Shown: positions 50,401 to 62,800 of the stretch, in pieces | Position numbering within the stretch: position 1 is the stretch's first letter | Layout of the letters: each line of letters begins with the position of its first letter | NCBI GenBank assembly: GCA_030141605.1 | Contig: JAQGDQ010000076.1 | Span: forward strand, 1 to 64,000 | Origin: Tubiluchus corallicola | Lineage: Eukaryota > Priapulida > Priapulimorpha > Priapulimorphida > Tubiluchidae | Direction of reading: 5' to 3' | DNA: 64,000 nt | Program-made: the position numbers and the translations under genes | The notes under the pieces: generated by a model | What the model was told of the DNA's origin: nothing | The model's input: the letters and a program-made list of their open reading frames with translations, nothing else | The model's database searches: none

Positions 50401-53400
50401 AGCGTAGGCAGAAATCAAGGTGGCAAAGTTATTCTCTGGGAGAGGCACACGAAGAGTCATAAGTCGTTCGTTGATGCCTTTTGGAGCCATGTTATGGTTT
50501 CTGACCAGTTGACTCCTAATGGCAAAGCCCACTCCGTGGTTCCTCCGTTCCTCTTGGTCTTTTCCCTTCCAGAAGAAGGTGTATCCAGCACCAGTCTCCT
50601 CAAGCTGCCCTTCTTCAGAAATCCGTGTTTCACTGAGAGCAGTTATATCAATGTTGAATCTGGCAAGCTCTTTAGCAACTAGGGCTGTCCGTCGTTCAGG
50701 TCTATCCGAATTTTTGCGATCCAGAAGTGTCCGAACATTCCAAGATCCAATAGTTAGTACGGTAGTTTTAAGATTATTTTCCTTTTTATTTCGCCCGCAG
50801 AAGTGGGTAACCCGCTGGGTGCGGTAGTCCAGCCAGGCAAAAAAAGTGACTTCCGATGTCTAGCCCAAGTTTTCTAGGGCCTTCCTCATTTGAGGTGGGC
50901 AGCGGTGGTCCTGAAAAGGCCTGCCCAGTCACAAGTGCAGGACCGGATCCTTGAGTAGCCACAGTTTCTCAAGAAGGCGACCATCACACACTTGCCGCCA
51001 ACGTGTAGGTCGAGGCTAAGAGCTTCCAGTTTAACCAAACCTGCTCCCGTCACCCTTATCCCATCGCCGTTGGGCTTGAGTTTTATTTGACCGAAAGGTG
51101 GCCATTGGCGTGAGATTGATTAAGGTGGGCAGCTACTTGCCGGGTAGAAGCCCACACACTTGGCTTTCAGATCAATTTCTGTGGCTCCTGGTGGGAGACA
51201 GACAGGATTTCCTTGAAAGTCGCAGCAGGCTGCCATTCTTCCAGTATTTTGAGAGATGCCTTCTAGCCAGCCCGCATGGCATTGCCCTCATCCGCCATCT
51301 CAGCCGTTGAGAACTAAGCATGGTTCATTTCCGCCTGATCCGCCGTTGGGGTCTTCGGTCGTAACCCTGACCAGGGTGAAGCGTTATACCCCGCGACATT
51401 GGGTCTTTGCCTGAACTTGGTAACCTTATTATTATTAGCCTAATTACTGGAGTAGCGTACGAGTACTACTAACACCCCCTCGTCTTGTAGTTGCGTTCTG
51501 CAATACCTGCCATACTCGTGGCTGTTTTCAAACGTGTAAAACCTGTACAGGTATGAAGTATAAATGATACATACTTTACACCTATAACCAGAGATGTGAG
51601 ATCTGACAGCCAGTCGGCCGTTATTGAAAGGCTTCGGTCACGTAATATGATCATCGTCTGATTTTTCACTATTGGCAGTACGCGTCACTATCTTTTTCTG
51701 TCAACAGCCTGTCGTCTAAACTTGAAGTCAAGCTGAAGTTTATGGTGGACAGTCCATTGCTGGTGAATCAAACCATTGTTAGTAAATCCTATGATGTTAC
51801 CCCACAGTTTAGCAGCTGCCGTTTCACATGATTTCATATCGTGTTTGGTAAGCTAAGAATTTTGTGCTTTTGTTGAGCGTTTGCTAGCTACCATAATTCC
51901 GTGTGTATGGTCATCGTTGGATTGCCGTTATCGACAGTGCGTCATCATTTGCGCGTGATACCCCCCCCCCCATTAACACTGCCCTTCTCTATCATTAGGC
52001 TAGGGAATATATCTGCTTATTTGCTGTACTGTGATTGACTGTTAATACTATCTATGTCTTTCTTACTGGTAGAAATCGATTAAAGCAGTGGTCAATTAAA
52101 TTTTGTTATATACAGCTTAATAACTATTTTTGGTTTTCTACCAGCCATTGAATATCGCTAGCTCATTAATTCTCCTAGGCTCGGGTTCCATGTGCCCCAA
52201 AAAACAAAGCTTTAGCCTGACTCCAAGTTTCTAGTAGAAAGTTATCTAACACCAAAGAACCCCAGAATCACATGTTACACCTCATTTATAGGACGATCGT
52301 GCCTCCTTTTCATGACATTGAGAATAAGAGTGCGTTGTCTATAAACATGGCGTTACATCGTGTTCTTTGTATTTACGATATCAGGATGAGCAAATGGGCT
52401 AATAGAGTCCTCTGTTGTTCTATGAACAGGTTCGCTCTGTCGAGTTGCTCGCATCAACCCTCAGCGACTCATGTCAGCAATTCCGGGGAGGGGAGGACAA
52501 AGAGGAAAGTAAAACACATTAGCCAACGCAAGTCAGAGGCTCAGAGACCGTTAGCATGATAAGGAAGCAAGGCAACAAAAGCTTGTTGCACTAGAATTGA
52601 AAATGAATTTGCGAAACTGAAAATATAAATTAAAGTAATGAGATTGTAAGCTAAGAAAAGGGTTAACACAAACTTTTGAGTTGTAGTTTTTAGTGGATAC
52701 TTTCTGGAAGCATTACTGTGTAATTGTGGTACCACCACGAGACCTTCAAAACAACAAGGCTAGTGACACTAAAACTCTTATAGATAACAAAGTGATGTGA
52801 AAATAAGAATAATAAAAATTATCTCAAGGAACAATTACTCATTTGGATATTGATGATTTGTGAAAGATCAGTGCACTGGCTTCAATTAAAATCACAGGTA
52901 AATATAGAAAAATTCTACACATTCAGTGATGCTAAAAGTATCAGATCCTATATAGAGAAATGCAAAACTTACGCTTCACAGACACATCTATTTGGTTTGA
53001 ACTGACTGAGCCAAGAGCGTTTATTGCTTGACACTCGTATTCTCCAGTATCCCGGGTCCTTGCATTACGTCTTGTAAGAACATCACCTGTGTCAGGCATA
53101 ATTTTACCATCCACTTTCCAGGTGAAGGTTGGTGGTGGATTGGCGTCAGCATCACATTTCAGCTCCAATGTTGATAACATTACAATCTCTGAACTTCCAG
53201 TAATAATGCTGAGATTTGCAGTGCGAGGTTTGTCTAAGAAAAATAAACCAAAAATTTTACTCAGGGTATTAAACACAGAGCTTTACATAAAAACACGTAT
53301 ATAGAGTCTTATATGAAAAACAGGTACTTCTACTCAAATGTTTTTTAACTGCACATTAAAAACTCTGCTACGTTTGAAGTGCAAAACCAATACATTTTAT

Positions 53401-56400
53401 TATGCGATACCATAGATTAAAAAGCCATGCATACATAAATACCCATTTCAGAATACTCACCTAATGTCAACATAACAACTCATTTTATTAACTAATGCTT
53501 GTCAGTAGAGTAAGGTCAGCTACATCAGTAGAGTTATATCAGTAAAGTCTACAGTCTTTGCTAACTTCATTTATCCAAGTGCTCACAAATTATTATTTTA
53601 ACCACCCATATCATAAGGAATTAAGTAAGTAAGTCTCTTGTTTGTTGAGGGATTATATCTTTAAAAGTCAACAACCCAGGCTAGTATAACCAGGCGAATG
53701 AAATGGTTGAAAGAGGTTTTCCCAGAGTCACAGCAAATTCAAACGTTTTATGTTTAATTTATAGCTAATGTATAGGCGATTTAGAGAGTACTTTTATAGT
53801 ACAAAACTGTGCAGTGACAAATAGAGAAATTAGTTCTGACATTTCTGACTGTAATTCAATATGACGTCTAACAAAGAACAATTGTTGTAAATAAGTAATT
53901 GCACCACAATCTTTATTGCTCTTTCTTCTTTCTTTCTTTTATTCATCTCTACCTAGAAACTGCAGTGAAGATTAACAAGGTACTAATAATATGCTTTTCG
54001 TAAATTCAGTCTGATAACTTGAAAAGCTCCCACACTTTAAGGGCAAACAAAAATAAGTAGATTGTTTACAAGTTTGTGACATAGTGCCAAAGCCATTCTG
54101 TCGATTTAAAGGTTCGTGACAACCACATTGCTCTATACTGAATTTTCCCAGTGCTAGATTTTCACACTGCTAAAAATTTCTAGAAGTAACTCTTCCCGGT
54201 ACCAAAATTTCCTCGTACCAAACTTACTGTAATGCCAAAATTTTCCATGTTTTTCAGTTTGTTTACAGTTGCATCAACTTGCAGTGGGGGAGTTTGTGAG
54301 AATGTTCGTTACTCATCAAGTTTGGCTTGGCTAAACGCTGCTTGCGATCTGAGTGTTAATAAATCAACTGCATTGACAGAAGCCAAGTTTTGATCAATAT
54401 TTGAGTTGTTTTCACGTTTAGAAGTAATGACTGGGTAATTAGCATAATAGCAATTATTTACATACGGTATAACAAAAGTATCTTTCAAGGCCTTTTCCTT
54501 GCAAAAAGTGTCAAAAGAAACAGTCTGCACATGCGAGTGTAAATAACACTGTCGACGTACCTTTGCAATACTTTCTATTATCGTAAACCCAAATTAGATC
54601 TGGGCTTATACATATCTCCCCCGCCTAGTTGTTTAAGTCAGCCTAATCGCTCAGTTAACCTGGGTTTAGACTCGCCATCTGTTACGTTTATTTAATACAG
54701 ATTAGTTCTGCTGAGTTAGGACCAGTTAAATACAACAAATAAATAAAAGCTTCTCTAAGTTAATGGTTGTTTTCATATCTTTATATGTTAACAAGCTGCT
54801 GTCAGTTCTTAATCTTAATCTTAATCTAACTGCAAGGAAGAACAGCTACTGACTCAATCTTGATGTCTGTGGACTGTGGAAAGACCAGATTCTTCTTCGA
54901 TAACAAGGCCATAATTCCTGTAAGAAATGACACAGCGACAGCGGTATCGCAATCAGATTTTAATGAGATTTGTTCATGCATCCCTTCACAGCAGAAAGCA
55001 GCTAAAATGAGCATGGCGAATGAAACCACTCAAACCAGCTGGTTTCTAACACTGGTGCTTCGTCACCCATCCAGTAGCAAACATGCACAAGGCCAAATTT
55101 GTACATGTCAAACATAAAACATTTTATAAAAGTTTCTAGATTACTTACAAAGAACATTTAGAGAAATATTTGGAGTAGAGACGTGCAGAGTATGTACTGT
55201 TATGTAACATCTGATGATCTTTCCATCATCACCCTCCATGCCAGGTGAAAATACATGTCTCAAGGTGCTAGTTGAAGTCACAAGGTGTGTTGTGCTATTA
55301 GTCAAGTTTTCTTGGCCAGCAGAAGATGTTATGTCTTTTTCACCTAAAAGACGCAAAACAGGCAGAATGATAACATTAATGTTGGAAGTGAATCAACAGC
55401 CAATTTGACTTCTGACAGGGTTAGAAAATTCAGCTAAACGTTTGAGGTCTGACAGGGTTAGAAAAATCAGCTAAACGTTTTTTAGTCTGACAGGGCTAGA
55501 AAATTCAGCTAAACGTTTTTTAGTCTAACATGGCTCAAAAACTTAGATAAACATTTTAAGTTTAGCAGAAAATTCAATTAAACTTTGACAACTTGTAATA
55601 TCATCGTGTATCATCATGTATCATCGTGTATTGCGCCTCTCGTCTTATGCCTCCCATATGTTATAAATGACAAAAATGTACACACATTTGGCAGACTGCA
55701 TTGAGTTTCTTTCTTGACAACCAATATGAAATCTCCCTTACTACTGGTGGTTCTTTAAACTATAGTCTTATAAGGTTGTGAATTCCCGTGAAAGCATCAC
55801 TACTAAGACAATGCACAGTTGCTGTAGGTCAAAGGTTAAGTGTACCAAGGCAACGCATAATAACTACAACCATCATGTGACATGTGGGTAAAGTTTCAGT
55901 CCTTCTTGCTTTCCCACTCCTAAATCTTTTTCAATAACTCTATTTCAATAAAAAAATTCTCACACAAGTATTCCCCCACCATCGCCTCATTTATAATGTA
56001 GATTTGTATTAGTTCAGAATTATTACTAAGGCCAGCAGTAAAAGAAAATTTAGCAATTTTTCAAAATAAATCAGTGTTATACTAAAAGATACTTCCATTC
56101 CATTAACTCATTTCAAAAACTTTGTAACAAAGTTATCCTGTACAGTATAAACCTGCTACTTACATGAGCTAATGAAAGATATTGACACCATTTCCTGAAG
56201 GGAATGTCTGATATATTTCTGGGAGTTTTAGTAATTTTTGCCTTTTATAAGCAAGCACAAAGGATTCTAGTTTGTCTAGTTTGTAATAATACTGGGCCTA
56301 TAACAGCAAATACAGAAATGTTGAACATAATTCACTTACCTAAGTACCACTTAATTTCAGGAGTAGGATTGGCCTCTGCAATGATACACTTGAAAGTTTC

Positions 56401-59400
56401 CTCTGAATTGTTGGCCCTGACAGTAACCTGATTTGTTAATATTTCTTCATCATTTAACAACATCTTTACTTCCTGTGGTTCCACTGTTAAACAAGAAAAA
56501 CAAAATGATGACATCCTTTTAACAATTGGACGAAAATTATAGTGAGTCAAAGTCAATTAGTTAAAAGCATACTAAGATCAGTTTGTAGCATGATGAGTGC
56601 AAATGGGGGATTGCGTAATTGGCAGTTTCAATGTTAAAAATTATGATTCTATTTTTAGATAAAATATCTATGATACTAGAATTGCCCAGCCACAAAAATC
56701 ATCACAAAATCAAAAGCTCAAAAATCAAGTTACAAGTGTGAAAGTTGAGTAACGCATCAGACATTGATTCGTTTACAATGAGTGAATTTTTTCTTGCACT
56801 AGAATGCTTGCTCCTTGCTGTGCTTATGTTTATTTGCCAATGCAGAAGAGAATAAAAATCACTTTTTATAAATCTATCTCATAGGTATTTCTAGTTGTAT
56901 ACTAATAACTTAACTTTTGCTCTTTTTTGTGTCTTGGTAATTTTAAAGTCATAAACGTACTGACTCTTTGGCTGAAACTTTAGCGTTGAAATTGACAAAC
57001 ATGTGGATTCCTAGTAGTTCACATTCTGTCACGTATTTAATGTCAATTTCACATAAAAAGGCAAAAATAATTGCGCTCTATGAAAACAAAAATACCCACA
57101 TTATAATCTCAAAAATTTGCCTAATACTGTCAAAGTGCTTTATACAATGTTAGAACACTAGCAGTCGTAAAACATATGACTCCTACAAACTAAAACACTT
57201 TCGTTTAAAGTATTTTCTTTACACCAAAAGGTTAGCTTATATTTTCTCTATACATTTGTGCTTTTTCTGTTTTTCTTATAAGTACAGCAACATTTGAACA
57301 AACACATTTTTCTCATAATTATATTCCTCTTCTTTATTACAGTTTAAATTTGTTGCTACACAAGGAAGAATTGTCAGAAATGGTACAACGGCAATTCTTT
57401 GTCATACTATTACATTGATTTCTCGTTGTTCCTAGCAGAGATATATTTATTACTGTGTTCACTTTTACCATTAAATACGTCTATTCGTTTATAATTACTT
57501 TTATATCTTTTATCAGTTGTATAAACTGAAGCAAATTCTAACTAAACTACACTAGGTCATGTCCTTACTAGTAATTTAGATTACTGTTAAACTTTATAGA
57601 ATGCTGCTGCCCTGTCTGTCCCTTGCACGCTGTAGTTTTACGTACCCTGGTTTCCAGTGAAATTCATAAGTCAGTAATATATTTTACTTTTTACTTTTTT
57701 AGGTACTAAATGAAATGTCACGAGATACTGAGTATAAGCCAACTCCTTCTCTCAGAGGATCTGGTACCCACTCACATGTAGTGAAAAGACACAATCAAAA
57801 TTGGATTAACAGCATCATCCTACAAACTGCAACGAATGTGAAATTCTTTGCCAATTCACATTTGATCTGAAACGTCTTTTACTTATTTCAGATATCATAT
57901 TATTCTACAACTTTTTTGCGTGAATTTTGACATTTTTCACTTTTACTTGTAACAGTTTGCCAATTTCAAGTCTCTTAGCTATAATGTTTTACAGGAATCT
58001 GTCACGTTTTATTAATAATTTCCAATTTTTGTTCATTGTACAACACAAAGTTTTAGCAGGCTTTACATATTAAGAAGATTAAAAACTCACTACAGCAGTT
58101 CCATATTTCTGTGCAATTAAGTTACAGCCAAATCATTGAATACATGTCATAAAATATGTTTATATGTATTAATGACTTACCTATTACAGACAATTTTGCT
58201 TCATCTGAATCTTCCAGAACGTCAGGATATTTAAATAATTGACACACGTAGGTTCCATCGTCTTCTGGCACTCCCACATCATCAATTTTAATACTATGCA
58301 GGCCATTTAATACTGGATTCTCATACATATAAGATATTCGACCAGAGATATTAAGAAAGTTTCCATCTTTAAGCCATGTCACGTTGTAGTTAATAACAGA
58401 GACGAGTGCCATATTAATTCTACATTCAAGTTTTGCTGTTGAGCCTTGTGGAACTCCCAGGCTGGATGGCTGCATGTCAAAATATTCGCTGCTGGCATCT
58501 GTAAATATAAATATCAACAACACATGTTTTTGGCCGACTTTTGTGAACCAGCATATCATTTCTATTAAGTAAAAACAACAAAAACCAAAACTTGATCCCT
58601 GAGGTGTACCTACAGCTAGAACAGCCAAAAATAGTACAAATATTCAGTGTTCAAAGCGATAGTCATCAAATTATTGTCATCAAAACTAAAAATTTTGAGT
58701 AACACAACTTTATCTTAGAAGATCAAACACCTTTCATAAATTGAGATACGATATGACAGCTAGTGTTGGGTTTTAAACTTGAGTATTTCAGATATATCAA
58801 AAAAATCTGATTAAGGTGTTTAAGCAAATAAAAATGTCAAAACTTGGTGGTAAATGCACCCTTTCAGAAAATTAGGAAAAATTGTGGCAATCCAATAGTT
58901 TCGTTAGTCAGTGATAGTTATGGGACAAGGACATCGTGTCCAGATCTAATAAACACATTTATCTGTTCTTAAATATTCCTATATCAAGTGTCTTTAAATC
59001 TGATTTGAGTTGAGTTGAGTATCTCATTCTGTTCACGTTCTCTGAGATGCTCGCAAATGTATTCAGGAAATGTACCGCATTTAGGAAAAAAATTTTCAAT
59101 GTCAGAATCCTTTTGTTATTCTTTATATTTATTTTTGCATAAATTGTACTTATCAATCAAGATAAAGTACTTTTAAACTAACATAGTTAATAATACAGAT
59201 CACTGGCAACATGACTACGTATCATTTTCATTGATTGTCACTGTAATTTATAAACTAGTTTCTATTCATTCGCAGATAAAATCTATTTTGTCATCAGCTT
59301 ATATTTTGATCCTAATTATCTTTGTTTTACAATCGCTTCGCAATGCTGTATTAAAACTGATATAAAAATATAATTATATAATTACAAAGTAATATAAATA

Positions 59401-61305
59401 ACTGAAAGTGGGCAATTTATACAAGCATATTAATTAATAAAAAAGACTGTCTTTACTGAAAAGCGAAAGTTGTTAATAAAAAGAGCAATTTTCGAAATTT
59501 ATGCTTATTGTAGTGTCTTACCTATTATGGTTATTACTGCTGAATCTGAATCTTTTTCATCTGGAGTTTTGAAATATCGGCACTCGTAGGTTCCCTCATC
59601 TTCTGAAATGTTGACGTCGTCAATTCTAATTTTGTAAATTCCTGTCTCTTTTGGGTTGTTGTCGACGTAAGAGATCCGTCCTTCAATTTCTAGACCATTT
59701 CCATTTTTGAACCATTTCACCTTATAAGTGGCAGTTACTTCTTCGATGTTAACATGACATTCAAGGTCTGCTGTTGAACCTTGGATAAGTGGTAATCTGA
59801 GTGGCTGCTGGTCAAGATGTTCATTTCTTACAGCTAATGAAAAACAAGTAAGAATTACCAGAAATAAATTACAGGAGTAACTAATAATAGGCTGAATCTC
59901 ACAGTTTTTAATAACATATTTACATATTAACAGTAACAAGTCTAATTGTCGTTTAACTATAATCACTTAGTCTCATAATCCATGGTTCCATCATATTATT
60001 TGAATGTGCAAATAGCTCAATATTGCCAGTTTCTTGTTTTATCAGTATGTTACTCTCTTCATAATCATGTCATAGCAACTACCAAGGTATTTAATTCGTT
60101 CTTCAAGTTTCATTTATAATAGGACTACTAATATCGCTTTGTATTTACACTATGCACTAGTCTAACCTACTTATATGTACAAGAGTTAGCCCACTACTAT
60201 TGGAAATCGGAATTTACCTTGCACTCTAGGTTTCTAACACCATTGTTGTTGGTGATATATTGTTGGATGATTATGACAATAATGATGCTACTATGATGAC
60301 GAGAATTAAATGATGATTTATAGTTATGAAATAAAAATATTTTACAAAAATCGTTTTGAAAAAACTAAAAAATTTGAAGGATTTTTGAACTAAAAAATAC
60401 AGCTTGTTAATAGACAAAATAATCGAAGTCAAAGAAATTTTTGTCTTTACAATTTTTGCCGTTTATAACTAATTTTGTACATAAGATGTAGTCGTTAGCA
60501 TAGACTTTAAGAAACTAACATCAAAAAGCAGAGGAAACTGATCAAGTTTGCTATAATCGTAAGTCAGAGACACTATCAAAAGCAATAATAATTCGTTTGT
60601 GAATTTTTGATAATTGGCTATTTTTAAATTATACATAAAAGACTGGAAAATGACCCAATCGAAGGTAAAATAATTAAGAAACAACAAATTGAATTAAACA
60701 TATTGTCACAAGCGTCACATTAAATACGTGCCATGAAAAGTGTAATTGACAAATTACATAATTATGCATGTTTTATTTACCTTAAAAAACATTTGATGCT
60801 ATTTACAGTCATTTTTTATTTTAAAAATGGCCAAAATATGATTTAGGTACACAACATAATAAAAAGCAAGTACGCCTCTATAAATGAGCAATTTAAAATC
60901 TTGAACAATAATTTACCTGATTTTTTCCAGTAAATATCGGCGTTACACAGGGATGCATACTATGTCCAGTTTTGTTTAATTTGTTTATAAAAGACATTAG
61001 AATCACAACGATTTTTCATTATAAGTGTAATTCGCCCATATTAAATATCAATTTCTTGCAATTACAAATTTGTAATTACTTCTCAGGAAGGCTTAGATTT
61101 AAACAATAAATCGTCAGAGTTAGTAAAAGCATTACTATTATTCCACACAATATTTTTATCTAAAAGTACTAAAAGTACTTATTTATACTATCAAAAAGAG
61201 CTTAATTAAAAACTAAGAATTAGCTTTTCAAAAAACATAACAATAAATTCGCTTACCGCTTACAGCAAATACCAGTAGAATGGCTACTTTTGCAGTGAGT
61301 GACAT
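41458..61305 (-). CDS. Secreted protein with four Ig-like domains and C-terminal C1q domain (QREP-type), complete, nine exons
   Basis: Exons: 61257-61305, 59522-59833, 58181-58498, 56340-56483, 55149-55343, 52973-53233, 46832-46942, 44692-44820, 41458-41606. They total 1668 nt, exactly 555 codons plus TAG, and every junction is phase 1. Residues 1-16 are a signal peptide (MSLTAKVAILLVFAVS). Ig1 (about 17-120; Cys in DLECHV, GTYECRYF) and Ig2 (121-226; KLECRI, GTYVCQLF) are each one exon. Ig3 (227-339) is split over two exons. Ig4 (340-426; LELKCDAD, TGEYECQA) is I-set-like. The C1q domain (427-555) reads FAFSVHTPESNSGS, KVIKFTKTNINYGNVY, GKFKAPITGAYYFEA, LHPGDTVYVTYW and FNGYLIG, the canonical C1q strands and end. 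No transmembrane segment. C1q domains trimerise and bind ligands; Ig+C1q lectin-like proteins are reported from molluscs as probable immune recognition factors. Function here is inference. A LINE occupies intron 6. Confidence 0.9.
42078..42362 (+). repeat. Dispersed repeat family, copy 3 (left and middle part)
   Basis: In the last intron of the Ig/C1q gene. It aligns with the left and middle part of copy 2: CATAAACTGTAGGTCAAAAT, TTTTTAAAATATTGGAAG, TTTGTGACGAACTTCACA and GCACTGTACTTCAATTT. The right part is absent. Confidence 0.6.
42600..44690. other. Intron 8 of the Ig/C1q gene, right part
   Basis: No exon found. A stretch at 44210-44290 has a B-box-like GGTTCAAACC and could be a SINE remnant, but no A box or tail supports it. 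Otherwise ordinary sequence. Confidence 0.4.
46488..46652 (+). repeat. (ACAT)n microsatellite in intron 7 of the Ig/C1q gene
   Basis: About 38 ACAT units, just downstream of C1q exon 1 (46832). The Ile-His-Thr and Met-Tyr-Val-Cys frames are artefacts. Confidence 0.9.
47577..49148 (-). pseudogene. LINE reverse transcriptase part (after the frameshift)
   Basis: An open frame of 523 codons carries reverse transcriptase blocks from IFKKGDR to the YADD active site, a thumb-like region, and a C2H2 zinc finger of the form CX2C...HX3H near the end. It lacks the N-terminal endonuclease, which sits in the other frame just upstream (49111-50820). The apparent start Met is internal to the original protein and is not a true start. 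Confidence 0.8.
49111..50826 (-). pseudogene. LINE endonuclease part (before the frameshift)
   Basis: The frame is open from at least 50826 and encodes the APE endonuclease with SWNVRT, SETRISEEG, GDFNARVG and TDHRLL blocks, followed by a linker and the first RT blocks (RGKAAGPDNIQ, RVPDE). It runs into the wrong frame after VPDE and stops at 49111. No Met-initiated shorter version would be complete, so the listing starts where the similarity starts. Confidence 0.8.
53300..55100. other. Intron 5 of the Ig/C1q gene
   Basis: No exon, repeat array or RNA gene recognised. Several short open frames (54309-54530, 54826-55117) look random and overlap on both strands. Confidence 0.5.
55411..55560 (+). 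repeat. Short tandem repeat, about 45 bp x 3-4, next to Ig3 second exon
   Basis: Units TCTGACAGGGTTAGAAAATT and CAGCTAAACGTTT, the last unit diverged. Lies directly 5' of the exon 55149-55343 in gene direction. Non-coding. Confidence 0.8.
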
Positions 61306-61380
61306 CTTGCTTCTGGATCTGACGGTTAAAACTTTGTCGTTGATCTGTGACTACTATAATTTTGTTAATAGGACGGCTGC

Positions 61381-61391
61381 CTTTTTATAGC
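61381..61391 (-). promoter_or_regulatory. TATA box of the Ig/C1q gene
   Basis: On the minus strand GCTATAAAAAGGC starts about 84 bases upstream of the initiation codon at 61305. This would place transcription start roughly 50 bases before the ATG, a normal short 5' UTR. It fits a strong, possibly inducible promoter. Confidence 0.65.
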
Positions 61392-62387
61392 AGCCTCAAA
61401 AACTGTGCCTGGGAGTGGAAATTTACCAAAACTTTACCTGTCAATCAAACGATAAGAACCTACGCAGGTGAGAATGATAATGAAGACATTAGGAAAAGAT
61501 CACATGATTTTGGTCGTATGACTGCTGACAGTTCAAATACAGTTCAAATTTCAGTTACCAAATATTCAGGACCCATTTGCCTTATAGCTTAAATAGGCTA
61601 CACCGTAGGCCCCTCAACATTGGGGAGATCATGCTTAAAGATTTTTGGCTTTATTTTTTATTTCAGGAGGATATTTTAACGTTTTGCATTGATCTTTTGA
61701 TTCATTTAAAACAAAGCTAAACTTTAAAAAGGAAGAAGACTGAAAATGTAATTTTAAATATAAGCAACTATTTACACTACTGTGGTGTTGAAATATGTGC
61801 TAATTTGGTTTACTATAAATAGCAAAATAGTGATGAATTTGTAAAGAATATTTTTATTGACAAACAAAGGATAGCTCTTCTGGTTTATTTAGAATGTTTG
61901 CAACAAGTTTACTTGAAGCTTTGTACATGCCACTAAAACATATGATGAGCAAAAATATATTCATTACGGGTGCAGACGAGTTAGTGGGTGGCTCTGTCCG
62001 AGGAGGGCCCGACAATTTCATTAGCCTTCTGCACCAAGAAGGTTGTAAGTATTTTAAAAAGGGGGATTTATTGTCAATAATGAAAAAAACGAAATAAAAA
62101 CATTTTACATAGCACAAAGTCATGCCTATTTTACACATAGATTTATACATATATTATTATTTACATAACAACAATGTGGAACAGTTACTTCAACTTTAAA
62201 GAGTTACTGCTTTGCAGCTGTTTATACCTCTAATTTCCCAGCTAAGATTTTTTCTAAAAACAAAGAAAACAATATCCCAGAAATATTTTTTAAACAGAAA
62301 GAGAAAAATTTCGGTTTCATTTTCAATGCTCTGCTCTGATATTATCTTGGTAAATTTCCACTGCTGTTCAATGTTTTTCCACTTCGA

Positions 62388-62800
62388 ATGTCTGATGTTT
62401 ACCCCTAATGTGTACTAATGAGATAAAAAAGTAACCTCTTACTAAACTCAATAATTTCTTTTAGCAAACACTAGTAGAATGGCGAACTCGAATGTTTGAT
62501 GTTAACCCCTAAAGTGTACTAATGAGATAAAAAACTTCTTAAGAAACTCCACAATTTTTTATAGCAAACACCAGTAGAATGGTTACTTTTGTAGTGCATG
62601 ACAACCTGGCAGTGGGTTGTATGACTTTTCTGAATCCACTTGTTGAATTGTCTCTTCCAATTTTGTTAATAGGGCAGCCAACTGTTTAAGGGGATCTTTA
62701 AGCAGGCGTAGTGCATGGTAATTTACCCAAATATTACATGTCATTTAATGGCAAGCATCTGTCATAATAAGTCTTAATGTAATTTACCAATACTTTACCT
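62388..62800 (-). pseudogene. Decayed copies of promoter and exon 1 of the Ig/C1q gene
   Basis: The stretch 62563-62609 aligns base by base with exon 1 of the Ig/C1q gene (61264-61310): both contain AGTAGAATGG and CTACTGGT(A/G)TTTGC in the minus orientation. In the copy the ATG is TTG, and the splice donor is gone. Further upstream TTTTGTTAATAGG matches 61362-61374, but the TATA box has become TTAAACAG. A third, shorter copy lies at 62463-62483, inside a tandem duplication of about 103 bases (62386 and 62489 onwards). These are remnants of local duplication and cannot encode a signal peptide now. Confidence 0.7.

Larger units (their letters stand above)
47520..51430 (-). mobile_element. Non-LTR retrotransposon (APE-type LINE), nearly full length, one frameshift
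   Basis: Minus strand, inside intron 6 of the Ig/C1q gene and in the same orientation. It is clearly more GC-rich than its surroundings. An endonuclease region (GSWNVRTLL near 50720, ITALSETRI, LLLLGDFNARVG, DCWTDHRLL) is followed by a reverse transcriptase (MPRGKAAGPDNIQVELI, FKKGDR, NYRGISLLS, FYDLEKAYDSVPRE, LKQGCVLAPTLF, catalytic YADD), a GRPRRRYKDQL segment and a C-terminal C2H2 finger (CDKCTRMF...HQRAHH). The reading frame changes once near 49150, consistent with one inserted base, so this copy cannot make the full polyprotein. About 600 bases of non-coding 5' sequence (50830-51430) and a (GAC)n tail at 47520-47533 are seen. The type resembles elements often labelled craniofacial-development-protein-2-like; clade not resolved. 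Confidence 0.85.
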
